This document shows positions 10,801-23,284 of a stretch of 64,000 nucleotides of DNA, one piece after another. Origin of the DNA: Otis tarda. Lineage: Eukaryota; Chordata; Aves; Otidiformes; Otididae. The notes below the pieces were generated by a model. That model saw only the letters and a list, made by a program, of their open reading frames with translations. It had not been told where the DNA came from and did no database searches. The position numbers and the translations under genes were made by a program. The DNA is taken from the NCBI GenBank assembly GCA_026413225.1, contig CM048591.1, positions 78,098,009-78,162,008 on the forward strand. Direction: 5' to 3'. The stretch's first letter is position 1; each line of letters begins with the position of its first letter.

Positions 10801-13710
10801 AAACATTAATTTGACTAAAATGCTCGTGATCCAGCAGCTCGCAGAAGAAAACTTTTCAGCACTTGCATGGATAATTTTTTTATTGAAGCAAGGTGCAAGA
10901 TTTGTCTGTACATAAGTATTTAACACGCATTTTGCCATGTAAGACAGACTATGACATGTATTCCACAAATATAAGTACAACAGACAGAAAAAAAGATGTT
11001 TGTCATTCATGAGACGATCAATCCTTTCCTTAAAGACTTATACTGAAAAGGCGGCAACTGTTAATTAAAAAAAACTTCACAATTAGTGGCAATCTCTTTG
11101 TTAGTATTCTATGAAGTAACAAAGGGGACAGCTGTCATAGGTAAATAGTTCTTTTTGGAGAAGGAAATAAGAATCTACTTCTTACCAGGTAGCGTTGTCC
11201 ACTCTTTTTATTAGCATTATTTTACCTTAAGTTAAATATCGAACAATGTTTTATTAACCAGAAAAACACATTTCCCTCTCTTCCTCCTCAGCAGATGAAA
11301 CTGTAAGTGTCTTAATTTCCTCCACTCTATCTCCTTGACTTTTATTTAATTAAATTTTCTCCCTTATGCTACCTGTAGCACCGTCAGTATGCAGCCACCT
11401 ATCTAAAAATGAATAGCAATTTAAAAAACCCCATAAAACTTGAGCCACCCCGATTAACGTTTTGGGATGATCGTATTTTGGAACCTGATAAGATTGGCTG
11501 ATCAAGACAGTAAGCAATGCAAAAATAGAGTCAGAACTTGAATTTTCCTAAATTAAAGATTACGGGGCATATGGGAGGATTTCTGTCTTCCATCCAACCC
11601 TTACGACGTTCTTCCAACAAAGAAAAATGGAAAGGTCTTAAAAGATTTTTGGCAGCATTCTGGCAAAAGATATAAACTACTGTCAAGCATAGTTTGGAAG
11701 AAAAACCATCTCAGTTGACAGAAACAATATGCTTCAATTTTTCTGTTGGTCATGATTTTGTATTCCAATGGTATGTTGAATTCCAAATTGATCACTGTGG
11801 TTATTAAATAAAAAAAGAAGACTCTCTTAACCACAGAAAAAGTCATGAACTAGATCTGTCTGTGTAGCCGACAATCAACTCTTCGGTCTCCCAGCCTGTT
11901 TGTCTGCCCATATTGACCTGTGATTGGCAAACTCTGAAGTTGGGTCTGAAGTTCGAAGAGCTCATACCGTACCCTAGCATGGTTCTATTTCTACAGCATC
12001 AATTTTAGCAGGACAGGATCTGACCATCCAGTTAGAATTCCTCCTTAGCTACAAAATAAAGAAAAATTACAAGAATTAAATGAAAACAAAAAAAACCCCA
12101 GAGTATATTTCCTGACATTTTGCACTCCAAAAATTAAGCTTGCTGTATCTTCAATGCCAATTCATGTGTTTTGTGTATTTTATCAATAATAATTTCCAAT
12201 GTAGGAAATACACTACCTGTAATGGATTGCTGCACGCAAGAAAGAAATACATCACCCAAACCTATCCCTAGTACAGTAATAAAATGTTACAAATTTCAGA
12301 GATAAAAACATCATAATAAAATATGCTCGGTGTGCAAATAATAAGACTACTTTTTGAATTGAAACAAAGATGGAAACTGTTTTCTGAAGTGGAAATCTGG
12401 AGGATTAAAATTGAATCATTACTTCTACCCCTTGAATGAAAGAAAATAAAGGATTACAAATATCATTCAACTTTTATTAGTGCATGACAGTCACCAGAAA
12501 TAGGACTATTCGCCCCGGGAACAAAGCCAGTGGTATTTCTTAGGAGTAAACAGTCTCATTCTGTTGTACAACAATATTGAGACCAAAACTAGAATGGAGC
12601 TATCAGGACATTCTTAGCTTGGTTTGAAGAAAGAAATTTGACTGTATAGACTTCCTTGATGAAGAAATATGGCAGCAGTGAGGTCTTTCTATCTCCTCCT
12701 GCCTTTGGTGAGTTCATCCTTGACCGTTACATCCTACTTCATGCTGCTTTTCATCAACCACACCTCGTGTCTCCCAAGCAGAATATTTTTCTGTGCCCAA
12801 CTATTTGCTGTATGTCATTAAACAACACAAAAGACATAGGTGCTTATGACATCAGGTTGTTTAAAAAGCAGCCTTATTGATTGCAGAAGGATGCGCAAGT
12901 TGCCACATCCAGCAGTAGCTCGCGCTCGGAAACCTATGCCCAGTAACGGATCAGTTTGCAGTCTTGTCAGAAGCTTTCGTAACATAAAGGGAGTTTTCCT
13001 AACTGCAGCGGGTGTTGGAAACTTGCAGAAAAGTGAGAACAGAGACATATTTGCTGTGCCACACCCTCAGAGATGGAGGAAGACTTGCAAAAACTGAAGG
13101 GTTACAACAAATTGCAGTAACTTACACTTTAAGGAGTTTTTCCCACATTTGTTTACACTTTCCGTAATAGTTTCTAGAAAAGTGCATGAGACGTACCTAA
13201 ATAATATTCTAACAATTACGGCTCTTTATGAAAGAGAAAGTATTTCAAAACATCGGAGTACGTGTTAAATACAGAAGTCGGGATAGGAGCCTTTTCGCAA
13301 GTGGGGAAGTCAGAACGAAGGATACAGATCAACCCAAACAGATGCCAATGGGATCCACAAATGGTTTTTGTGTTTGCTGCTTGTCTCTCAACTATGGTTC
13401 AAAACATGACAGCAAGTGTTTAGAAATACATACATATATATGTATCTATATAGGTATTTTCAGCGTCAGTCTTTCCTCTTAATTCAGAGTGGAATCTCTC
13501 CATTAAGGCTCTCAGTTTTTTCCCTTCTGGATTAGTCTTTCCTCTGTTTGCAACTTCATTGAGCTTCCTTTGTCAATAACACAGATCCTTGAGGACAGGC
13601 GCTCAGGAGACACTATCAAGGGCAGGGTTCAGGCTGCCATCATGTATAAATAACGAGTACGCACTGTTGGGACTGGCATGAGGTGAGGCAAACAGGAGCT
13701 ATTGTATTAA
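7887..13710. other. Unique non-coding sequence, AT-rich
   Basis: No gene or transposon was recognised. It contains an A-rich tract with interspersed C and G (about 9755-9815), an A14 run near 10396, and an AT-rich palindrome ATACATATATATGTAT at 13430-13445 that belongs to a short (AT)n/(ACAT)n microsatellite. Open frames here run into low-complexity A tracts and were not accepted. Confidence 0.55.
9755..9815 (+). repeat. A-rich low-complexity tract
   Basis: About 60 bp are almost only A, with regularly spaced C and G, like degenerate AAAAAC/AAAAAG repeats. The lysine-rich tail of the frame at 9480-9878 comes from this tract and is not evidence of a protein. Confidence 0.8.
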
Positions 13711-14283
13711 CGTGAGCAGCAGGTCCAGGGAGGGGATTCTGCCCCTCTACTCCACTCTGGTGAGACCCCATCTGCAGCGCTGCATCCAACTCTGGAGCCC
13801 CCAGCATCAGAAGGACATGGACCTGTTGGAGAGGGTCCAGAGGAGGCCACAAAGATGATGAGAGGGCTGGAGCACCTCTCCTATGAGGACAGGCTGAGAG
13901 AGCTGGGGCTGTTCAGTTTGGAGAGAAGACTCCGGAAGACCTCATAGTGGCCTTCCAGTTCCTAACGGGGGCCTACAAGAAAACTGGGGATGGACATGTA
14001 GAGACAAGACAAGGGGTAATGGCTTTAAACTGGAAGAGGGTAGATTTAGATTAGATATAAGGAAGAAATTATTTACTGTGAGGGCAGTGAGGCGCGGGAA
14101 CAGGTTGCCCAGTGAAGCTGTGGATGCCCCATCCCGGAGAGTGTTCAAGGCCAGGTTGGATGGGGTTTTGAGTGACCTGATCTGGTGGAAGGTGTCCCTA
14201 CCCAGGTCAGGGGGGTTGGGCTAGATGATCTTTAAGGTCCCTTCCAACCCAAACCGTTCTCTGATTCTATGATTTTATGATTC
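13711..14283 (+). mobile_element. CR1 LINE, ORF2 C-terminus and 3' UTR
   Basis: This is a plus-strand, 5'-truncated CR1 of about 570 bp. It begins in the thumb/C-terminal part of ORF2: codons read [20 protein letters not shown], then [20 protein letters not shown]. Stops and frameshifts follow near 13855-13890, before LDIRKKLFTV and ARLDGVLSDLIW resume in another frame. It ends in the tail GATTCTATGATTTTATGATTC. The broken frame shows a long-dead copy. It covers the same interval as the 3' half of the element at 39639. Confidence 0.95.
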
Positions 14284-14536
14284 CTCCTCCTTCTCACACA
14301 ACACCTGCAATGGGAACCTCTCTTCCTCCATATTCACCATCTACAAGGCTCAGGCTATTTGTTCATACCCTACTTACCAGTGCCGAGACCTGCTGCTGTG
14401 TTGGTGTTCTCATGCTGCTCCATAAAGGACTTAAAGAGGCACAATTATATGATTCTGTACTTCTGCCCCTCTCATGTCTTTTATCGGTAGGAAAGCAGGG
14501 AACATGACACAAAAGATAAATGTGGATGGTGCTTGA

Positions 14537-14578
14537 TGACGTCAGCTAATCAGTCAGCTATTTTCAAGTACTGACTGA
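14537..14578. promoter_or_regulatory. Palindromic CRE next to inverted repeat
   Basis: TGACGTCA, the full cAMP-response-element palindrome, is at 14537-14544. Six bases downstream is a perfect inverted repeat, TCAGTCAG (14550-14557) and CTGACTGA (14571-14578), with a 13-nt spacer. CREB/ATF binding to the CRE consensus is established; that this copy is used is inference. Confidence 0.35.
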
Positions 14579-16227
14579 CTAGTCACTAAATTGCAGGCTA
14601 AAAAGTCCTCTCATGCAGACACGCACCAATCTGACTGATGTACTCTGGCTGCTGAATGCCGTAGCATTTGAAATCACTTGAGCACTATATACCTAATTTA
14701 ACTATTTCAGTCTTTATCAAGATTTTACTTAAAAAATTACAGGAAACATCAGGAAGGAACTCAAGAGAGACTGAAGTAAACATCTGGTTATAATTCTGAA
14801 AATGTGCTCCAAAGGGGTGTTTTAAAATACGAGGCCAGTGCACAATACTCCAATTTTGCATCTGTTTTAAGCAAAATTAGGCAGATGTAAATTTAAAAAA
14901 TGCATAACTGTAAAACTGTTCCAATTACTTATCTAGGTTCTAACTCACCTGAAAAAATTTTCTCCCTAAGATTGCCTTAGGTCAAAACAATGTAAAGTGA
15001 GCTGAAGTTGACCATAGCACTACGACCCCTACAAGCCCCTATTTATATACTACATGTCATAAATATCTATTACAAAAATATCGTCAGTGGGAGGGGAAAA
15101 AAATCAATAAAAAATAAAAAAAGAAAAGTGTGCATTGTAAAAAAGACTGTCATGAGTTGAAACATGTTCAGTTAAATGTATATATAACATACATCACATA
15201 TAAAAGCTATTAATCCAATTTAACAACATTGAATGCATTTATGCTAAGAAACTGCTAAAAAGCACTAAATGGAATTTACCGAGATGAATAAAAAGCACAA
15301 TTACCAACTAGACTTGGGAGATTCCAGTTAGTAAATGAGGCTGTGAAATTGCTTTGTGTTAAAAGAGTATTAATGGCTATGCTAGCACTCGACTAATATT
15401 TTAAGGTGCAGGCTGTTACTAATTTAGACCCTCTGCGTGCCTTCCTGTAAAGACATTTAGTTATAGCTGGAACACTTTTTTTTTTTCTTTACAATATTTT
15501 AAAGAGTTTGCTGTGTTTTGGAGGTTCCTAATTCTGAAGAATTATCTGTAAGCTGAAGCTACCCTTGCTACCTGTTCCTTGGAGAGAGGTTGGTAGCAAA
15601 ACAGGGTGAACTCTTGTGTCACAGGTGATGCCAATCGCTCTTCATTGGCAAATGGTGCAAGCGTCATCAAATTCAAACAAAATCATGACAGAATACAGCA
15701 CATTCAATACCATGATTGTGTGCTTTGGTGTGTCAGCGACAAGAAGTGGTGATGTGAACTGTGAATCCAACCCTGGCTTGAGGAACTGTTGAGTGTAATT
15801 TTTCCACCCTAATTTTGGTCTCCCTCCAAGGCTGAGGCTACAAAGATGCCTTTGGACAAGTCTTCTGTGAAGGAAAGGGACCAGTTCCCACCTCCATGCT
15901 GAAGAATTTGGTCTGAATAGTACTACTACTCCTTGCTCCAAATTTGCAAGCCGTTCATGTGGTGTCTTGCAAATTTCAATTTTTTTTTTTTTTTTTAAAA
16001 CCCACCAATATTATGGTAACAGCTTTCATTAGCTGTCTATATGATTGGCCATAAATTACAATGTGCTGGCACTTTTATTTGGAAAATATTTAAATATTTT
16101 AAGTATCTTATGGCAGAAGCAAGAAAAACTTAGATTTCTTTTAATAGAGGAATGTAGTTGGCCTTGCATCAGCACTTTTCTTTCATTTATTGCAATCTTT
16201 AAAAATATTTTAAAAATAAGTCTGAGC

Positions 16228-16307
16228 AAATCTCTTGGGGAAAAAAAATAAGGCACACAAAAATGGGGAAAAGGGGAAATCTCTTGGGGAAAAGGCACAC
16301 AAAAATC
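16228..16307. repeat. Tandem duplication, 49-bp unit
   Basis: AAATCTCTTGGGG followed by an A run and GGCACACAAAAAT occurs at 16228 and again at 16277. The second copy lacks several A residues and one short segment. The near-identity of the two copies suggests a recent slippage duplication. Confidence 0.8.
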
Positions 16308-16789
16308 CTACTGTGTTCAAAACTACTTGGATATTTAAGTGAGAGAATGTGAAATTGTACAGGCACAGACTCTTCATGTGTGAATTTAAATAATATATAA
16401 AGATCATATAACAGTGAACAGCAACAATAAATGTTATAACCTTAATAATAATGACCAATAAGCAAAAATATATATATGCTCTGAATGAGGATTATAAAGT
16501 TCTATGAAGTTATACCATATTCACTGGAATTTGAAGGCTGTATCACCTGAATGTTTCCCACCGTGCTGTTGAGCAACACCCACTGTTGTGTGTGGGAAGG
16601 TGTTTGGGATGCAGCAGACCCATCACACAACAGAGAGAGGTCCCAGTGCCAAACGTCTATACACCCACACACAGTCAAATTTCCCATGTGAAAAACTGAT
16701 TAAGATACGAATTCTTTCCTTGATTAGCCCTAACCTGATGCAATAAAATTCTGTATAATCTTCCCCAATAAGGACAATGTGCGAACCAC

Positions 16790-17070
16790 AGCGAGGAGAG
16801 AGGCAAACCAGACGGAAACCCCGACCGAGGGCAGCATTAGCCACACGGCAGTTTCTGGACAGAACCTGGAGAAAAAGCAAAATCTGCTGGTAATGCACTG
16901 AGTCGTTATTGCTAAGAGAAGCATAGCTCTTCTGTAACAGCAGCAACGTCGGTCTCAACCGGGGAAACACGGCAGGAGGTTCACGGCGCTCTCTTCCAGC
17001 ATGCTGGGGAAATGATCTCCGGTGAACGCCCCAACGCGTCTCGGAACATCAGAAGTGCTGGTACTCAGAT
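16790..17070. promoter_or_regulatory. CpG-rich patch
   Basis: By hand count 16801-17040 is about 55% G+C with 15 CpG, observed/expected near 0.8, inside AT-rich DNA. The densest part is 16980-17060 (ACGGCG, AACGCCCC, AACGCGTCTCGG). No TATA box or convincing exon was identified, so it may be an orphan promoter or enhancer. Confidence 0.3.
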
Positions 17071-17584
17071 CATCCGAAGCAACGCTTACAAATACATTAC
17101 AGGGATGCATACACTCCGAGCTGCTGTTATATGAAGCATGTCATCTGCGTAGCCCAGAGGAGAAGAATTAAATTGCGCAATCCTAGTTAGAAGCTGAATG
17201 GATGCGCTAACACTTTGAGCTGAAAGGGGTAAAACGTAATAGCAAGCAGCTGGAAAGTAAACAAGCTTTGGCCTTTCCTGGGATATTTCTACACCCCAGA
17301 ATAAACTCCTCTTGCCACTGATGGCTAAGTTAGCTACGAGGAGTATGGAACCCCAAAAGTGGAGGGTGGACAGCTGAATTGATTGAATCTAATGCTATAA
17401 ATGGTGATAAACAAACTCAATGCTACCGGAGCTCCAGCTTTTCACTATAAAACATTCCTCTAGCTGTAAAACCTCCACTGCTTGAGCCAGCAAAGGCTCC
17501 TGGGCGGGAGAAGTGCTCTTTTATTTGTCCCATGAAATCCCATTCAGGTTCTGCTGCCATATGAATAGCTGATAATTGCCATTT

Positions 17585-17825
17585 CCTTTCACTCGCTCGT
17601 GTTCCCCAGGAAATCGCAGCTGGCTGCCATCCCCGACGAAGGCGAGCGGGGCGGAGAGCGGTGCGTCGGCAGCTGCAGGCAGCACAGCTGCCCCAGGAGG
17701 GTCCAGGAGCTGCCAGCTCACCTGTATGGGGTGTGAGCCCCCGTGGGGACGGGCCGGAGGAAGGGTTGAGGTGAGGTGCTTCAATGCCACTGTCCAGCTG
17801 AGCGGCTGGTCACGTTTTCCCTTTC
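17585..17825. promoter_or_regulatory. GC-rich CpG-island-like patch
   Basis: This is the most GC-rich segment of the window. By hand count 17581-17820 is about 65% G+C (77% in 17641-17700) with 16 CpG, observed/expected about 0.6. It includes GGCGAGCGGGGCGGAGAGCG, which contains an Sp1-type GC box (GGGGCGG). Frames of 109 codons (+) and 188 codons (-) cross it, but both look like by-products of high GC. A candidate promoter for an unannotated transcript, direction unknown. Confidence 0.4.
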
Positions 17826-20459
17826 TTTTCTTGCGACTGCAGCCTCCGCCAGCTGCCAACCAAAGCAAAACTTCAGGAGTAACAAACCCCAAGAGCACTT
17901 GTTGACATATAAAAAAAAAAGAAAGATTTTGCAATTGTGAAGAAAAGTTCTGGGACTGGGAGTAGGGATTGTTGTATTTTGGTTTTTTTTTTTCAATAAT
18001 AGTAACTTTATAAATAACTATAGTAATAAAGTCTTCCTTTATTTTTCTCTTGAAAAAGATATTTATGTGACAATGTGATTTAAACATTAAAAAAAATTAG
18101 AAGCAACATTTAAGTAAACGTCAAGCACTTAGAACTTAAGAAAACTGTTGCTTACCACCATCCAAAAAACTTCATAGTCTTTTATGCCTATCCATTAAAA
18201 AAAAAAAAAATTACTTATTTGAGTACACTTTTCAAAATGTCCACCCTTCATCAGTAAGCAGATACGCGGGACACCCTAGAAGTCCAAATTAAGTTGCACA
18301 GGCAGCAAGACGTCTGGCATTTCATGCATCACAGCTTTCATGCGCTTAACTGAACATGGTTTCATTTGCAAGGCTAACAGAGGGGGATTTGTAATTAATA
18401 TGTATATTTCCACACATGCACACTCAGGCACATATAGATGTAAATGGTTGGGTGAGCCTAGACTACAAACGAGGTCTGCCATGCAAAGCAGTGGAAAGGG
18501 ATTATTCTTTTCACTAGGGCAGCTCATAAGGTAGCTTAACATAGACGAACAGCAATGATATAACATTATTACTGCAGTATGAGCATTGCATGACAGAAAA
18601 GGTGTACAGAAGGCATCTGACACAAAGGCCTAGTGGCACAGGCAAAATTTCCACTAATGCTTTCAAAATCAGAGGGAGGCATTGACCCGTTACTACTTAC
18701 CACCAGCGTAGCTTCAAGGAACAATTGCAGGACTGGGCCATTATCAGTACTTTCCATCCCATGAAATCCCCTGCTGCTTTCCAAATTATACCAATTTACG
18801 GGTAGGTAGGCCATACTTTACCCATGGCAAACCTAGTGACCTACAGCAGAAACCCTGCACACCAATTCAGAAGGGCATCAGTGATCCTGGATCAGCATGT
18901 GACTGTGTCAACTGAAGACCACGGAGCTTAATCACTCACTTCTACAAAAAAAAAAAAATACTAAAGCAGACCTTTAAGGAGCATCAGCATCACCTGCTTC
19001 TATCCTAGCCCAGGCGTGGTACCACCAGGCTGGCCGGTCACCCGCCTCTGCGCAGCAGTGGGAGCCTGGGTTTCCCTGCAGGTCGTGTCACCCAGCAGCT
19101 GGGTAGGACGGACGCGGAGTTTATGAGATCTGACAAGACATCAACCCAAGGTGACTCTGCAGTGACAATGTTTGGGAACTGGAGTTCCTACACCGGCAGC
19201 CTGTACGCACCCAGGGCGAGATCATGATATACTTCTTGCAATTAACATTTTATGCAGTAAATAGTCAACAAGACAACTCGTGGCATTAAAGAGCGTTTTA
19301 ATATGGGGATATCACCACTGGGCTTTGGCATGCTTTATGTTTGATACACTGAATTCTGTGAATGACAAAAAGCAAACAAATCCAGGGATCATGTTCACCT
19401 ACATGAAACCTGAAAACGTTCAATGAAATCCTTAAAATCAACAGTATTTTACTGGCTAAGCTTGCTTACGGCACAAGTCTTACAAATAAGAGATAAATAA
19501 ATACAAATAAAAATAAATACAAATAAAATTCTTACAAATAAAGTTCCAGTTCTGATCTGAGGCCATGTATACCTCTGGGTTACAGAAAAACCTCAAACCT
19601 TGGTCGGTTACGAAAATGCTGAGAGGCATTTCATCATGGCAGCCTTGGCTGTTCAAACTGAAATGCAAGAAATTGCCAAGCTCTGTGCAATAATGCTCAC
19701 ACTGACAGATACAAGTCTATAGTCTTTGAATTTAGAGATGAATCATTTGAATTTTGTCATTATCTCTGGAAAGATTTCCGGCATGACAATGGTGATTACA
19801 GAAGGAAGAAAAAATAAATAGCGTTCATACCTACAAAAAGTAAGACTTGATGGCCATTAACTACTAATGGAAAAAGTTCAGCAGGGGTGTGATGTAGCCA
19901 ACAATTTGTATTTTAACATATTGATAATGAATCCCAGCATAACCATTCAAATAAAAGTCAGTGTGCTTTCTTTTGTCCCAATGGAAATGTAAATCAATAA
20001 TACTGGCATTATCCATACATACCTATATGTATATCTCTGCATTTATATATTTCTGAATTACAGAATACTATTGCAGCATTTTGCTCTCATTTCAGATTTT
20101 TAACACAGCCATGCACATCTCCATTCTTCCAATCAATTTATTCTGTTAGTGTTTTTCAGCATTTTAAGTCCCTAAGCTAAGTCAATAATGTTGATTACTT
20201 ACCATAAGCACTGTACACGCCATTCTAATACAGGTTATTTGCAATTTGACATCCTCATCTATATGCATTATTCCACTCGGAAAATTAAATGAAACCCTTG
20301 ATTCAGAATCTGAAACACTTAGAAGTAATGATCCTGTTTACTGATTGACTGAAGTTGTGGTTTTTAAGCACTATTTAGTAGAGGAAACAAAAAGCACTAT
20401 CGAGTAAAAAGGAAGCATCTAAGTTACTTTAGGAAGCATTCATACTGTATGAATAATAG

Positions 20460-20700
20460 ACATTCATTGTGTTTTTCATTGTTTCATACCTCTGAGATAT
20501 CTACCTAACACTGCTAGCTTAATACTGCTTCAGATTTCTTACCATTCAGAACCCGAACCTAATAAACTCAATGTACAAGAAAACGTAATACTCAATATTA
20601 TTTTGTCAGAATCCCCTTTTCAATATTGTTTGCTTATTAATGTGCAGCTGAGAACAGCTGTGTTTTAATAATAAAGGCTGAAATAAATGGAAAGTGGAAC
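20460..20700. promoter_or_regulatory. Possible conserved non-coding element
   Basis: A repeat-free, complex AT-rich block with clustered core sites: CAATATT motifs, TTATTAAT and the E-box-containing GAACAGCTGTG near 20653. The look is that of developmental enhancers, but conservation cannot be judged from one sequence. Confidence 0.2.
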
Positions 20701-21145
20701 GGGAGGTGCTCAGGTCATAAACCCAAAGAAACGCAAAAAGTGACTCCTAGACCCCAATAGTGCCAGTACCTCTGATAACAGCAGTAACCCACCAATAGGC
20801 AAAGCTCAAGAGTGTGGTGAGCATCTAACAGTGAGGATGACATATCTGTGCCCAGCTAGGCTCTGCTGAGGATCGTTTTAAAGAGAAGGACCATCTCACA
20901 GTGACTATGCCGGTACGAAGACGGATCCACCTGGAAGCATAAAATTTGGCCAGTGAATCACAGCTTTAGTTCTAATTTCAGAGTGACACAAATCAGGCAT
21001 TACATTGCTCTGTCAGTCGTAGTGTGAAGGAGAGATAGACTGTCAACAACATCAAGGATATTTTGTTGTTACTCAGTAAGTGGTAGTGAATAACACCAAA
21101 ACAAGAGAAAAGTGGATTTTGGAGGACAGATGATTGCTTTTTTGC

Positions 21146-21168
21146 TTTTTTTTTTTTTTTTTTTTTTT
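21146..21168 (+). repeat. Poly-T run, 23 bp
   Basis: An uninterrupted run of 23 T. It could be the reversed tail of an old retroposed sequence, but no body is recognisable on its left. Confidence 0.9.
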
Positions 21169-21971
21169 GCATCCCCTTCCTACTAGGATCCAGTTTGAAG
21201 TCTTGGTGAATGTGGTGCTTTTAAGTGGTTCATCTCTATTCGGATGATACTACTTCAAATTCAAATTTATAAGCATAAATTTGGGGAAACTCATTCTCCC
21301 ATATCCACAACCTTTCAGAGATTTTCTCAGTCATTAATACATTGCAGATAGTCAGTTTACTTCCTGATCTAAACCTTTCACTCGAGATTTTAAATGTATT
21401 ATTTACCACAGAAGCATCAGGAATTTAATACTCGTACTTATTAGCATAGAATTAGAATAAATCTGAGGAAAACAATTGAGAGAATTAGAAATACATTGCA
21501 TACTAACTTTAGACAGTGTAATGAGCAGATGTGGAAAGCTTATTTGATGGCATATTTTTATTCAGAATTATTTTAGGGATTATCTAAAAGCTGTACTGTG
21601 GATTATTAAAAAAAGAGTAATTTCAGTTTAATTTAGCCCTATGAACATGTGAAAGTGTTTCAGACAGGTGAAGTATACTGAGGGATGTCTTAAGCTACCA
21701 CTCCAGGGACTATGAATAAAAAAAAAAGTCAGTTGCCAAGAGGAGTTGGCATTTTACTAAGTCTGGATATAATTGTACTAGAAATCTTGAGGGTACTTTG
21801 AAGCAGTCTTAAGAGAGGATATTGCCTACTGGAATTCCTCCTTAGTGCTAGTTTCACTGCAATTTATTTTAGATCAAATATACTGGTGACATAAGATTAT
21901 ACTCTTGCTCTGGATATGTATATTCATTTCACCAACTGAAATTTTTAGGAGCTATGTAGACTCGCTTCTCT

Positions 21972-22022
21972 GCCAGTCGACCTACTTTATGGGCTCGTCT
22001 CTTGCGACTGGAAAACAGTCGC
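21972..22022. other. Overlapping inverted repeats with CpG
   Basis: CCAGTCG (21973-21979), CGACTGG (22005-22011) and CAGTCGC (22016-22022) are mutually complementary. The middle arm can pair with either neighbour: with the right one as GCGACTG-GAAAA-CAGTCGC (7-bp stem, 5-nt loop), or with the left one over a 25-nt loop. The stretch and the 60 bp after it are unusually CpG-rich for this window (for example ACGCACCGAGCCGCCGGTCC). No promoter or RNA gene is recognised. Confidence 0.6.
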
Positions 22023-23253
22023 GAATGCCAAAACAAGCTTTTTACGATGGACACGCACCGAGCCGCCGGTCCGTTTGAAGTGGCTGCCCATCAGCTCAGG
22101 TGTTTTCACTGCTTCTGCTGGACTTCAGTTCTGCCCTTCTGTGGTTTCTCTGTCTCAAGTGCTGCACCCAGATCCTAACCCATGCAAAGCAGAAATTGAC
22201 CCCAGGGCCATCACTAACCCTTCACAAGATCCCAGCAGCACATTTAAGGGCACTGAAACTTACAGTCAGGTGCAGTCAGAACATCTAGATATTCTCTTCT
22301 GTCTCAGTTCACTTCCATAAAATAATGATAAAAACTCTGGAACTTTTATTACTTTTCAGAAAAAAAAATCTTATGTCTGCTATCACCCTCCTCTTTATCC
22401 TCCATTCTTTCTGTTTCTGACCTCCTTTTCTTTTCAGTGGTTAATGGGAGACTCCCCTTTTTACGAAGTTCCCGTCCCCTTTGTCAGGTATCGCTTACTA
22501 ATCAGCCTGTTGAAAGCTCTGTCACTTAGTTATCAGCATACTTGAGCACACTGATTCTTCTTCTCTGACCAACTGTTTCATCCCAAGAGACCCTATCTGA
22601 ATCAGTTCTAATGATCCTCTCTTATTGACTGTTGATCCCCCACTGCTGATTCTCTGACAAGTGCAATAATTTCTCCTGATGCCTCCTAAGCTTATACCAC
22701 ACAACATAATCAAGTCGACTCAAAAAACGGGAGTTGAAACCTGGGAAAGAACATATGCAAACACACTTCTGGAAAAACCAATCCTGCCATTTAATTATTC
22801 CAAGATCTGAGCCAGAAGTAGCTCTGTATGACTGGAGAACAGCAAACATGACAAAAAAGTGATCAGAGTAAGATTCTTTGTCAGACTTCAATAGTGCAAA
22901 AGCATACAGAATAAGTTTTGAAAGCAAAAATAGTGCTGCTGAGATACAGGCAAAACCAGCACAGAATACCACAATGGTTTACTGGGGGTTGTTCTGAAAT
23001 GCTGCTATGGGCTGGAGAGGAAGTGAAGTTCTATAAAAACCCATCTTGCTTAATATTTTGTTAATACAGCTGCTGCCTTTCAGAAGGATGCGAACCAGCT
23101 GTACTGGGACAGCTTTGGACCCTGCTCCTAATGGATGCTGAAAAAAGACCCTGCAAGGTGGGCGAGTCAGCCCTAAGATCACTGAAAGAAAATATGTAAG
23201 GCTTGAGTAATAGCAGACTGGTGGGTTTTTTTTTGTTTGTTTACTTTGTTTTC

Positions 23254-23272
23254 TTTTTTTTTTTTTTTTTTT
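23254..23272 (+). repeat. Poly-T run beside a CR1 3' end
   Basis: Nineteen T residues end 12 bp before the 3' terminus of the minus-strand CR1 at 23285. CR1 elements do not normally end in poly-A, so the run is either chance or a separate event. Confidence 0.85.
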
Positions 23273-23284
23273 AATGTCACAGAA

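Larger units (their letters stand above)
14284..23284. other. Unique non-coding sequence with regulatory-looking patches
   Basis: No gene was recognised in 9 kb. The stretch holds a CRE plus inverted repeat (14537-14578), a 49-bp tandem duplication (16228-16307), two CpG-rich patches (16790-17070 and 17585-17825), a T23 run (21146-21168), a hairpin cluster at 21972-22022 and an AAATAAATAC-type imperfect microsatellite at 19489-19540. The 188-codon minus frame at 17521-18087 is the longest in the window but lacks any recognisable domain. Confidence 0.55.

Noticed and set aside
17521..18087. Longest frame in the window, 188 codons on the minus strand
   Set aside because: It crosses a GC-rich patch and poly-A/T runs, has no domain or family resemblance, and the opposite strand is also open for 109 codons. 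Composition explains it.
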